From: Cryptomeria japonica
Taxonomy: Eukaryota > Streptophyta > Pinopsida > Cupressales > Cupressaceae
Reading direction: 5' to 3'
Length of the DNA: 64,000 nt
Assembly (NCBI RefSeq): GCF_030272615.1
Contig: NC_081415.1
Coordinates: 598,985,335 to 599,049,334 of the forward strand
Shown: positions 21,401 to 31,679 of the stretch, piece by piece
Position numbering within the stretch: the stretch's first letter is position 1
Layout of the letters: the number at the start of each line of letters is the position of its first letter
Notes under the pieces: generated by a model
Databases searched by the model: none
What the model saw: the letters and a program-made list of their open reading frames with translations, nothing else
Told to the model about the DNA's origin: nothing
Made by a program: the position numbers and the translations under genes

Positions 21401-22640
21401 ATGGCAATATTAGATCACAAAAAAGTAAAAATAAAGGATGTATCTAAAGGTGAAAACCTTTTTGAGGCACCTAAAGATGGGAGACTTGACACTCTTCCTG
21501 AGCATTATCAAGAAAGGTCACCAATATTGATTGAGCCAACTCAATCAATAAACAACGGCACTAAAGTAGCAATCAAAACCATACATCTGGCAGAATCACT
21601 CACAGCAGAAGAACAACCAGATTTTATCAAATTCTTCAAGGAAAAGCAAATCAATTTTGCTTCGTCCTATGCTAACATGCCAAGGGTAGATTTGAATCTA
21701 ATCATGCATAACTTATCCATCACTCCAAGAGCTAAATTGGTCAAGCAAAAATTAAGAAAGATGAATCCACATGTGGCATTATTGGTCAAAGGAGAACTAA
21801 AGAAGTTGTTAGATGTTGGATTCATCCAACCTATAGACTACGTTGAATGGATCTCAAACATTGTACCAGTTTCAAAACCCAACAAAAGTATCAGAATATG
21901 TACAAACTTTAGGGATGTCAACAAAGCATGTCTGAAGGATGACTTTCCTTTTCCAAGCATTGACAGTATTGTGGATCTAACAGTGGGCCACGAAATGTTA
22001 TCATTAATGGATGGCTTCTTTGGCTATAATCAAATCAAGATAGCCCCAAAGGATCAAGATAAAACTACATACACCTATCCATGGGGAACATACTATTGGA
22101 ACATCATGCCTTTTGGCTTAAAACATGCTAGTGCAACTTATCAAAGAGCCATGACAACAATATTCCATGATATAATGCATACTTTCATGGAGGATTGTGT
22201 GGATGATTTACTAGCTAAATCATTCACCCGAGTAGAACACCTAGGCATATTAGATAAAATCTTTCAATGATTGGAGCAATTCAAGGTTAGACTAAACCCT
22301 AAGAAGTGTGTCTTCGGGGTCACATCTGACAAACTATTGGGCTACATTGTATTAGAAAAGGGAATCGAAGTAGATCCAGCAAAGGTACAGGCTATCATGG
22401 AGATGCCACCTAAAAACATTAGCAAACTCAAATCTCTATAGGGATGGATGCAATCCATCAGACGATTCATCACTCAGCTAGCAGACAAATGTCTCCCATT
22501 CAATCATCTACTTCATAAAAAATATACCTTTCAGACAGGAGGACAAGTGTGTGGAATCATTCCACCAGCTCAATCAATATCTAATGAATCCACCAGTTTT
22601 GGTACCTCTGATAGCAAGCAAGCCACTCATTCTCTATATA
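21401..22640 (+). pseudogene. Gypsy-1 reverse transcriptase
   Basis: The frame is open at 21401-22270 and shows LKKLLDVGFIQPIDY, ISNIVPVSKPN, ICTNFRDVNKACLKDDFPFP, LSLMDGFFGYNQIKIAPKDQ and MPFGLKHASATYQRAMT. The catalytic motif is CVDD instead of YVDD (EDCVDDLLAKS). After a stop at 22268-22270, thumb/connection homology (LEQFKVRLNPKKCVFGV, LGYIV) continues to about 22500, where the frame shifts. The order protease-RT-RNase H-integrase is Ty3/Gypsy. Confidence 0.87.
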
Positions 22641-22658
22641 TCAACCACATAAGACTCA

Positions 22659-22950
22659 TTGGGGGAACTACTAGCACAAGAAGATCCAGTAGGCAAAGAA
22701 AGGGTTATCTATTACATCAGTAGGACTTTGAACAGATATGAACTCAATTATAAATTCATCGAAAAGGCTTGCTTAGTAGTGGTGTTTGCCTCTCAAACGG
22801 TCTGCCACTATATGTTAGCCCACACAATCAAACTAGTAGCAAAAGTTGATCCTCTCAAGTATTTACTTAGCAAGGCAGCTCTGACTCTTAGTGAGTTTGA
22901 TATCCAGTACATAGAACAACAAGCTATCAAAGGATAGGTAATAACAGATC
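22659..22950 (+). pseudogene. Gypsy-1 RNase H (Ty3-type)
   Basis: In a frame shifted relative to RT, the segment reads VIYYISRTLNRYELNYKFIEK, CHYMLAHTIKLVAK and DPLKYLL, the C-terminal half of the Ty3-type RNase H/tether. The N-terminal half lies across the frameshift near 22560-22650. Part of the usual R-x-W-x-L-x-L-EFD region is reduced to LSEFDIQYIE, suggesting a small in-frame deletion. A TAG follows near 22936. Confidence 0.75.
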
Positions 22951-22991
22951 AACTGGCAGAAGCACCACTACCAGACCAACAACCACTACAA

Positions 22992-23498
22992 GTGGAATTT
23001 CCAGACATGGATGTACTCATTATCACCCTCAAGCAATGGACCCTATACTTTGATGGATCCTATACACAACATGGATCAGGTGTTGGCATCCTGTTCGTTA
23101 CTCTAGAGGGGCACACAATTCCAAGATCTTATAGACTAATGTTTCCATGCACCAATAACATTGCTGAATATGAAGCCCTGGTAACCAGAATCAAGGTGGT
23201 TGTGGAATGGAGAATCATAGAATTGAGAATCTATGGGGACTCTCAATTAGTTATCAACCAAATCAACGATGACTATCAGATGAAAGATGATAAGATAATG
23301 CCTTACAAGAGAATGGTGGATGACTTCAAAAAGTACTTTGTGCACATCACCTTTGATAAAATTCCAAGATTGGACAACAAAGTTGTCGATGCAATGGCCA
23401 CTATCCCTCCACTGCTGCAAATTCTAGATAAACAGAGTCATTATGAGTTCCTGGTAGAGCAATTGTTTTCCCCATCCTATGATAGTTTCGCATCCTAA
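22992..23498 (+). CDS. Gypsy-1 second RNase H (aRNH), catalytic residues intact
   Basis: An open frame of 168 residues. It contains WTLYFDGSYTQHGSGVGI (first catalytic Asp), NNIAEYEALV (Glu), IYGDSQLVINQI (Asp) and a later PRLDNKVVDAMAT (Asp). A second RNase H between the Ty3 RNase H and integrase is the hallmark of the Tat lineage. It probably sharpens RNA-template removal; why these elements keep it is not settled. The Gypsy-2 copy has lost one catalytic Asp. Confidence 0.85.
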   Translation: MEFPDMDVLIITLKQWTLYFDGSYTQHGSGVGILFVTLEGHTIPRSYRLMFPCTNNIAEYEALVTRIKVVVEWRIIELRIYGDSQLVINQINDDYQMKDDKIMPYKRMVDDFKKYFVHITFDKIPRLDNKVVDAMATIPPLLQILDKQSHYEFLVEQLFSPSYDSFAS

Positions 23499-24784
23499 GT
23501 CATCTATGCCCTAACCAGTTTTGATTCCCCTCTATACGGGAAGATTTATGATTATCTCAAAAACAATACTCTCCCTCCCAAACTATCTCACAATAAAAAA
23601 CACAGCTTCATATGGAAAGCCACCCACTATACCTTAATCGCTGACACACTTTACCACTGAGGTCTAGATGGTACTCTTCTTCGATGCCTCGATCGTAATG
23701 AATCTGACTCTGCCTTACATGAGCTTCATGAGGTATCTGTGGTATGCATTCAAGTGGTCCTACTCTCACCAAGAAACTTCTAAGAATGAAATATTATTGG
23801 CCAACAATGGAAAGAGAGTCCTATCAATTTTCTAAGAAATGTCCTAAATGTCAAATTCACAGCAACCTTATCCATGCACTAGCATACGAGCTACAATCAT
23901 TAACAACATCTTGGCCTTTCTATCAATGGGGACTCGATCTGGTAGGAAAAATTCATCCTTCCTCTTCAAATGGACATAAATTCATTATCACCACCATGGA
24001 GTACTTCACCAAATGGATCAAAGCAGTCTTGATGAACACCATAACTAGAAAATAGATCTCATCATTCATCCTCAACTATCTCATTTGCAGATATGGTATT
24101 CCCAGTTCCATCATCACAAATAATGGATGTCCTTTCAAGAATCAAGATATGCGAGAGCTATGCGAATAATTCAAAATCCAACATCACTTCTCCACACCAT
24201 ACTACCCATAGGGGAATGGTCAAGTAGAGGAATCAAACAAAACAATCCTGAAAATCCTCAAGAAAATAGTCAATGATGCTAGCAAGGATTGGCATGTACA
24301 ACTCAATCTGACACTTTGGACCTACAGAATAAGCATCCGGACACCTATATGGGCTACACCATATTCATTGGTGTATGGTTCAGTAGTAATTCTAACTCTT
24401 GAGGTAGAAATCCCATCTCTCCAAGTATCTTTGAAGGGCCTCATTCCAAATGAGTAATATCGAGTGAACAGGTTGTAGGAACTAGAGCTTCTTGATGAAA
24501 AATGACAACGGGCCTATGATCATCTCAAGGCATATCAGCAACGAATGTGTAGAAGTTATAATCACAAAGTCATCCTAAGGACTTTCAAAGTCAGTGATCT
24601 CATACTAAAGAAAAATCCTAGAAATCAGCAAGATCGAGAGAAGGAGAACTTTGAACCTAACTGGTTGGGTCCCTTTGTCATCATATTAGCCTATGGATCA
24701 GGAGAATATCAGTTGTCAAATTCAGAAGGGGACGTGCTCTATGAACCAACCAACAACACCCATCTGAAGAAGTTCTACACTTGA
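23499..24784 (+). pseudogene. Gypsy-1 integrase
   Basis: An HHCC zinc-binding region (HSSGPTLTKKLL, YYWPTM, CPKCQIH) is followed by the catalytic core with WGLDLVGKIHP and then TNNGCPFKNQ, where the family has D-N-G. The third acidic residue is in NGQVEESNKT. The C-terminal part (24545-24784) is open and shows ENFEPNWLGPFVII and a final TNNTHLKKFYT. Stops at 24054, 24168, near 24210 and beyond break the frame. No chromodomain is seen, as expected for Tat. Confidence 0.85.
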
Positions 24785-24900
24785 GTCGTCCAATGCACAG
24801 ATCGAGCAAAAATACAAAAAAAAATAAAAAATTAGAAAAATAAGTAAAAAATAAATAAAAAACAAATAAAAATATGCAATAAAAAAAAGCAGTAAAAATC
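24785..24900 (+). repeat. A-rich tract after the Gypsy-1 pol stop
   Basis: From about 24810 to 24890 the sequence is almost all A with scattered T. Gypsy-2 has a comparable A-rich tract at the same place (50369-50430). It could be a polyadenylation-related region for a gag-pol message, or just low complexity. Confidence 0.45.
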
Positions 24901-25740
24901 TAGCAATAGACGCTATTTGTAAGAGCACAACTCCTCTATCTATTAGTACTCATATCTTTGATCCATCTAGTCTCGGCTGATAGCCAACGCCAAACACTTA
25001 TACACGCAGCATTATCTTGGACATACTTAGCCTAGTCACTGTCTTTGATTATCTAAAACAATTATCTATATCATATCCAACCATGGCTTGGTGATCAACA
25101 TATATATCCACATTGATGAATATCCATAACTGGGGGCAACATTCCTCTCACATTAGCATTCAAACAACAAACAAGGATCGCGACATACTAGGAAACCATT
25201 GTCAAAATAGCTCATCAGGCTAGAAAACAAGATCATTATCCAACTGCAACTTTATCACAAACACGATGGATGATTTTTCTAAATTATGATTTGTTTACAT
25301 TCAGCATGAAGTTTTGACTATTTGTATCTTGATTTCTGAATCATTAGATCTCCTCAACTACTCAAGGATGCACTAAGCTTGAGAAGCAACGAGGAAATCT
25401 GATGTTTTCTTTGGTTTTCTGTCTGTGAGGCGATCATTCGTATGATGCAAATTTGCCTCGAGACATGATTGGAAACATATCATTGAAGACATTTTCCACT
25501 TTGCACATAAAAATAGTTGACTCTTGTCTATTTTACGCAAGCAACACTCAGGTTGTCTTGGTTCAATTATACCTCGACGCTTATGCCATCTTACAATATC
25601 AAACATCCATGTAAGTATTACTCGGGTCGTTATGGTTCAATTATACCATGATGCTTTTATTAACTTTCAACATATCAAAAGCTCAATGATGACAAAAAGA
25701 GCACAAACAAGTGACTAAATGAGAATGACAATGACAAAAT
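24901..25740 (+). other. Gypsy-1 3' non-coding region, no gene seen
   Basis: I see no recognisable protein on either strand. A small repeat (ctcgacgcttatgc and catgatgctttta with ggttcaattatacc, near 25559-25655) occurs twice. Confidence 0.4.
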
Positions 25741-25744
25741 TAAT

Positions 25745-25980
25745 GTGATCATTTAGTAGCATATCATTTTAAACTTGCATTTAGTTGTATATCATTTTAA
25801 AATTGCATTTAGCTTGCATATCATCTTAATCTTGCATACATCTCATATCATTGTCATTATCATACATCTCATTTTCAAGATACATCTCATATCATTATCA
25901 TTATCATACATCTCATTTTCAAGACACCTCACGTCATTATCATTATCATGCATCTCATTTTCAAGATACATCTCACAAAT
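25745..25980 (+). repeat. Gypsy-1 44-bp tandem repeat, about three units, plus ATC-rich flanks
   Basis: Units lie at 25836-25879, 25880-25923 and 25924-25965, each beginning atacatctca (acacctca in the third) and ending cattttcaag, with internal tcattatcat runs. Before them, a shorter repeat around catttagttg/tatatcatttta (25750-25830) occurs about three times. Confidence 0.75.
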
Positions 25981-26199
25981 CATAACATTCAGATAACATT
26001 ACATCTCATATCAAAATATCATTATTATCTAAGCATCTAATCATCCTCATAGAATCATCATATCAAAACATAATGCATCATAAGTCAATCATCATCAATA
26101 GAACTCAATGCCATATATATATCTCAAAAATGGTCAAAATATACAAGGGATATCATGTCTGTCAAAATACAATAAAAGTGATCAAATACAACAGAGATA
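25981..26199 (+). other. Gypsy-1 AT-rich stretch before the antisense gene
   Basis: Rich in atcatc and catatc words; nothing else seen. Confidence 0.3.
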
Positions 26200-28070
26200 G
26201 GTCTCTCAGGTATGACTATCTCCTGAGGCCAATGGTCTGACAACAGATGTCCCAGCTCCTGGATCTCCACCAGCTGGATCACGTCAAGCAGGCCCTATAA
26301 CACATCTTCTCTCTATCCTCATATGACTACGGCCATATCAACTGGACGTCACTGCAACATAGCTAGGAGCTCTATGATCTTGAGGGACCACCTCCTCATA
26401 TAAATGCCTATAATACTCAGCCTCCTTGGTTGAGTACTGTATCTCTCTCAGTGTATCCTGAACTAGGGCACTAGTTGTGGCTCTCTCTAACCTGTCAGCA
26501 AGAGCCTCTGCCCGACCCCGACGCTCTATCTTTGTATCCCACTCGGTAATAACCTATGTAATCTGTCGTTGTTGCGCTAACACCTATTCCTACAACTGCT
26601 ACACTAAGACTTGTAGCACTCTGATCTAAGAATCTTTTCGATGGGTGGAGGTAAAACATTGGATCTCCTCCTCTGGGTAGGTCGCCTATTATCCTCTATC
26701 CCTTCCACCGTAGCTAACACCACACCTACCCTACCACCCCCACCAGCACAAAGAATGAGACCTCCTTCTCCTCCACCTCCTCTACCTATATCTCCACCTC
26801 TATCTCCTCCTCTACCCACTCCATCTCCTCTACCTCCACCTCCCTCTCCTATCTCCTTTCCCTCATCCTCCTCTCTCCAATTGGCTCCCCCTCGCCTCTA
26901 TTGCTCCTCATCATCATCATCATCAAAAGCTAGAAACAACTCTATCAGATCACATATGCGTGCCACTACATGTTCCACAAAGTAGGTGGAGAACTCCTCC
27001 GGCATCCCAGCATCCACAACCTCAACCTCATAATCCCAGATCTGTCCCACTAGTGACATATACTCCTCTACAGCTACTCTGATATCTAGGGTCGGTCCCC
27101 ACTTAGGCACATCCTATCACTGACAAGCATACAAACAGGATCCCTCTGGCATCCCCTACTATCTACCATATTGCTGATGAACACAGTTGTGCAAGAGTTG
27201 CTCAATAATAAAGGGTGTCTGCCCAATCAGATACCTCGACATATATACATAGGGCATCTCTAGCTCGTCGTTTGCCCACACCTCACAATCCATATATGGT
27301 CTCTAGATGACCGTATCAATATCATCCAACGTTCTTCGCCAATGCTCTAGTTTTCCCAGCTTCCGTTGGACAGCTACACCTGTATACCCATAAACATAGG
27401 CCTGACCAACTAGCCTATCCCTATTTGCAAGCAGTCTCGACACTGGTATATGCTCCCAGGCCCACACATATAACAATGTCACCACAGCTGATAAACTAGT
27501 ATATCCTAGATATACTACCTGGTGAAGCTCTCTGTATAGATGGGCCAACATACATGACCCCCATGCAAACCTGCATCCCTGTGTCACCATGTCCTCCAAC
27601 ACCAATCCCCATCCAACGGCTAGTCCCTTCAACCTACGGTTGAGACATAGGAACCCACCAATGAAACCTGCTAATATTGATGGTAGCAGAGTGTAACCTA
27701 AATCCAAGAACTCCTACCATGGGATCTCGTAGCCACTAATCTCATCATTCTGAAAGATGTAGTGGAGAGCCTTTGTGCCACCCTCCTTGGTCTACTCATA
27801 AGGTAACAAAACCCCAACCACAAGAATCCGCAGAATCTGATAGTAGTCCTCTGGTGTGACTATCATCTCACTAGTCACTAAGTGAAAGGTGTTTGTATCA
27901 CTGTGCCACCTCTTAGCCAAAGCTATCAATAACCTCCAGTTAATGATATACCGAGGCATGTCTAATAAAGAGGATAACCCACATCTCTCAATCACATCTC
28001 TGTCGGCCTATGAAAAACATGGGATAAGCGTCCATGGCCTCGTAAATCACTCTCAAGACTGGAGAACACC
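26200..28070 (-). pseudogene. Gypsy-1 antisense ORF: plant mobile domain (PMD) protein with coiled-coil tail
   Basis: Read on the minus strand in one frame from about 28070, broken only by stops. Domains in order are: DVIERCGLSSLLDMPRYIIN, LLIALAKRWHSDTNTFHL and PEDYYQILRI (N-terminal PMD), then GYTLLPSILAGF, RFAWGSCMLAHLYRELH, YVWAWEHIPVSRL and LEHWRRTLDDIDTV (C-terminal PMD). A Gly/Glu-rich and Asp-rich low-complexity part follows, then a helical segment (EWDTKIERRGRAEAL, YYRHLYEEVV). PMD proteins include host factors such as MAIN/MAIL1, which act in silencing and genome stability, and occur captured in transposons. It sits between pol and the 3' LTR, opposite to the element. All frame breaks I see are in-frame stops, which fits C-to-T decay of a once intact gene. 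Confidence 0.8.
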
Positions 28071-28229
28071 AAGCTCTGCCTGCAAATCAACAAATATCCA
28101 TCATCAGTTCTCAATTCCGTCAAATCTATCAACAATAAAAAGCAAATCAACTTGAAACAATGAAGCATCTCAAAAGCACATCAGAAACATATTCACCTCA
28201 ATCAATGAATCAATCAGTGCATCATATCA

Positions 28230-29110
28230 AATCCATATCATAAATCAATGACCCATATCGCAAATCAGACTCATATCAAAAATCAAGAACCCCTATTGCA
28301 AATCAAGGACCCATATCAAAAATCAGCTTCATATCAAAATAAAAAGTGAAGGACTCATACCAAAAATCAGCTCCATATCGAAATTGAAAAATCAAGACCC
28401 CATATCGAAATTAGAATTAGACTCATATCAAAAATCAAGGACCCAAATCAAAAATCAAAGACTCATATCAAAAATCAGCTCCATATCAAAATTGAAAAAG
28501 AAAAGACCCATATCGAAATCAGAATCAAAGACTCAAATCAAAAATCAAGGACCCATATCGAAAATCAGCTTCATATCGAAATCGAAAATCAAAGACCCGT
28601 ATCAAAAATCAGCTCCATATCAAAATTGAAAATCAAAGACCCATATCAAAATCAGAATCAAAGACTCATATCGAAAATCAAGGACCCATATTGCAAATCA
28701 AGGACCCATATCGAAAATTAGCTTCATATTGAAATCGAAAATCAGCTTCATATCAAAATAAAAAATCAAAGACCCATATCGAAAATCATCTCCATATCGA
28801 AATTGAACATTAGGATCCATATAGAAATAAGAATCAAACTCATATCGAAAATCAAGGACACATATCAAAAATCAGCTCCATATCGAAATTGAAAAATCAA
28901 AGACCCATATTGAAATCAGAATCAAAGACTCATATCGAAAATCAAGGACCTATATCGAAATAAAATTCAAAGACCTATATCAAAATCAAATTCAAGGACC
29001 CATATCAAAAGCATAATCAAATCCATAATCAAAATCAAGACTCACATTGACTCAGCAATCCATATCGAAAAGCAATTCATATTGAAACAAGATCCATATC
29101 GAACACTGAC
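28230..29110 (+). repeat. Gypsy-1 degenerate tandem repeat (about 18-bp subunits in longer periods)
   Basis: Nearly 900 bp are built from variants of GACCCATATCGAAAATCA and CAGCTCCATATCGAAAT, arranged in a higher-order pattern of very roughly 85-110 bp. Some units have CG, others CA or TG at the same place. It lies upstream of the antisense PMD start, so it would form that gene's promoter or leader. An 81-codon open frame on the + strand is only a by-product of the repeat. Confidence 0.85.
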
Positions 29111-29265
29111 TCATATTGTAATACCAACAACATATCAGAATCATACATCATCACAAACAAATGACTCACATTGGATCATGAACCATATCAGAGCAATCGA
29201 CAGACCCATCTAATCTGTTTGACTCACAACGCATTTTTCACAACATTTTTTCCAACTTTGAGCTC

Positions 29266-29607
29266 CACGCGCTAAATCAAGCCCCCGGAGCACTAAGCTA
29301 CCACATATGCACTAACCTTTTCTACGCATGCACTATAAAACACACTCAATGCGCTAAACCTATCCTACGTGCTAATTGACACACTATTTGCGCTATCATG
29401 TTTACCCAAAGCGCTAAGTCATCCTACGTGCTAACTGACCTACCCATTGCACTTCTATGCATACCCTATGTGCTAAAACCATCCTATGCGCTAACCTAAC
29501 CCCCAGCCGCGCTACCATTTAACCCTCAGATGCTAAACCTACCTAGGATTTTCTATGTGCTAAAACTCCTATCGTATGTGCTAGACAACCTACCTGACAC
29601 ACTAAAC
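29266..29607 (-). repeat. Gypsy-1 AGCGC motif block C, inverted, near the PPT
   Basis: About 17 copies of ATGCGCTAAACC and decayed forms (atgtgctaaaacc, gcactaacc, gtgctaactg) lie in about 340 bp. They are the reverse complement of the TAGCGCAT motifs in blocks A and B. The flanking ATG on this side mirrors the CAT at the 5' end. They lie about 600 bp before the right LTR. Confidence 0.75.
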
Positions 29608-30172
29608 TAGCAAAATTCAACCCAAATTTTGAAAAACGTGACCAGAAATGAATAAAATTTAACCAAAAACGAAGATGTATTTTGGCCACTTACTAGTGGG
29701 CCATATGCGGTGGGTCTCCGATGTCGCTTGACATGTTCAAATTGGTGCGAGTATGGAATTGACATTATCATCAGAGCTCCAAATGTCACAATCACAAAGA
29801 GACAAGTGTGCAAATTATTTTTCAAAGTCACTTTTTACCTTTTTATAGGGTAAAATAAAAAAGGTTAATAAGTGGGGCATGTATTTTACTCCTACTTTTT
29901 CATTTTTAATCTTATCAATATCATTTTTAGGAGATAAATCAATCATGTGCATTCAACGCAGTCAATATTCTCATATTGTAATTAATTCAAAAACGCTCAT
30001 CAACCTGACAATTTTTCATTAAATCCTCGATTCATCTCCTGAGGGGACATCATCAATATCGTTCATCAAATCTACATCTAGGGCATCATATCAACAACTG
30101 GGGACATCATATCAATCAAACTTTGGCAGCATCTTCGGCAAATTTTCTTTGAATCAACATGTGCACACACAT
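29608..30172 (+). other. Gypsy-1 3' untranslated region, no gene seen
   Basis: Non-coding stretch leading to the polypurine tract. The minus strand has a 74-codon open frame (29607-29831) without recognisable features; I do not call it a gene. Confidence 0.4.
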
Positions 30173-30192
30173 CACTTTAAAGAGGGGCAAAA
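30173..30192 (+). other. Gypsy-1 polypurine tract
   Basis: AAAGAGGGGCAAAA immediately precedes the TGTAG start of the right LTR. Gypsy-2 has the same AAAGAGGGGCAAA at its right LTR. Confidence 0.85.
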
Positions 30193-31674
30193 TGTAGACA
30201 TAGAAATCTGACCACTTTCCTAAATAAATATTTAATATTTATTTTAACCCCATTCCTCCTATTAATTAAATTATATTTAATTAATTTCTTCACATTCATC
30301 TATTTGATTAAATGAATTACTCTATTTATTTAATTAAATTCACCTAAACCTTTTCTAGCCTTTAATTAAATAAATCACTTTATTTAATTAATTCCCCTTT
30401 CTCCCTTTTTAATTAAATTTAAATTTAATTAAATTGATTCCTACAAATAAAGAAAACTAATTTATTTATTAAAATCCCCCACTTGTATTTATGCAAGTTG
30501 CATCTATTTTTGTTGAAATAAATCAATTTTATTTTAATTAAAATCCTTCTCCACCATCCACTTGCATTTTCCTACATCTCCCACTTGCTTCCTAATTATC
30601 CTTCTAGAACCCATCTGATCTTAATCAATTAGCCTTCATCCCTCTTATTCTACCATTTCCCTAAGTTTGAGGAGGTCACTTCTCAAAATTGGAAGAAAGT
30701 CTTATAAATGCATTAAAGGCTTTATTTCTTCAACAAGCTAACTTGTTGAGTTCCCCCAAATTTGGAAGGACTCTTACAAATTTGTCCCCAAAGTCTTCCT
30801 AACCATTAATGGTTAACTCAACCTTCTTGCATGATTAGAGACTTTCTCTCTAACTTAACCTCCAGCTAACTCAAGGGTCTCATCAAGGACTCATGGCTTT
30901 AACCCTGGTTATCCACTTAACCCTTGCACAAGAGTTTACCCCTTGGGTAAAAGCTTTATCCATTGGATAACCCTAACCTAACCTTAACCCTTACCTCCTA
31001 GGGTAACCTTCATGTCTTCTCAGGCATTTAATGCTTCTTGCATCCCTTCTCAAGCAACCCTTCGTTGACAATTGTCACCGTTTCATTGGTGAGAATTGTA
31101 AACATGGATTGATTAACTTTCAATCCTGGCCCTTGTTAAGATTGTTCAATCTTAACCATCCATTGCCCTATTTTCCCTATAAATAGAGCTCTCATTCCTC
31201 ATTTTCATATCAACAATCTTTCATGCATCTACATTATAGTCTAATTTACTAAGCATTTTAGCCTCCCTTTGTTTAGAATATCATTATAGCATTTAGGAGT
31301 ATTTTTCATATCATAGAATATTCATGCTAGGATAGTATATCATGTTAGGATAATTTGCTAATCTTTTATCATATCATCATCTTCATACTATCCTAATCAT
31401 CATAGTTCTAATATCATATCTATCTTAGAATGCATTCATGCATATAAATCAAACATCACTCGTTCTTGGAGTTGTCATTCCTAAGTCACTTTGCTCAATG
31501 ATCTGAGAGAAAAACATTGACTTTAGGGATCCTATGAGATAAAGAACAATGGGACACCCCTTGGGAAGTTGAACTACTTCAGTTAGTTCATATACTTGCA
31601 CCAAGAGTCTCATTGGTGTGTGGGTCTTTTAGATTCGATTTATTCATTTTCATCACTCCATTTTCCCACATACA
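30193..31674 (+). repeat. Gypsy-1 3' LTR, uninterrupted (1482 bp)
   Basis: It aligns end to end with 7936-8539 plus 13516-14394. It starts TGTAGACATAG and ends CACATACA. The U3 part contains a chain of perfect inverted repeats (30222-30244, 30262-30284, 30362-30391, 30800-30815, 30935-30951, 30956-30970, 31106-31126, 31136-31155) before the TATA box at 31178. No gene inside. Confidence 0.93.
31178..31186 (+). promoter_or_regulatory. TATA box of the Gypsy-1 3' LTR
   Basis: TATAAATAG in the same position as in the left LTR (13898). It would drive read-out transcription towards Copia-2 and Gypsy-3 sequence if active. Confidence 0.7.
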
Positions 31675-31679
31675 GTTCT

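Larger units (their letters stand above)
7936..31674 (+). mobile_element. Gypsy-1: very large Tat-like Ty3/Gypsy element (about 18.8 kb without its insertion)
   Basis: The boundaries are exact: TSD gttct on both sides, LTR TGTAG...TACA, left LTR 604+879 bp once Copia-3 is removed and right LTR 1482 bp. Contents in order are PBS, 2.5-kb leader, ORF1, gag, zinc knuckle and protease, G-patch-like segment, RT, RNase H, second RNase H, integrase, antisense PMD ORF, tandem repeats, AGCGC block, PPT and LTR. The second RNase H and the extra ORFs place it in the Tat (Ogre/Retand-like) lineage. Near-equal LTRs suggest fairly recent insertion, but coding regions contain stops and two frameshifts, so it is not autonomous now. 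Confidence 0.92.

Noticed and set aside
26641-26985. Proline-rich open frame on the + strand
   Set aside because: It is the antisense shadow of the Gly/Glu-rich part of the PMD gene; C/T-rich DNA gives long Pro frames by default.
28384-28629. 81-codon Lys/Ser-rich frame
   Set aside because: Translation of the tandem repeat; several frames of the repeat look alike.
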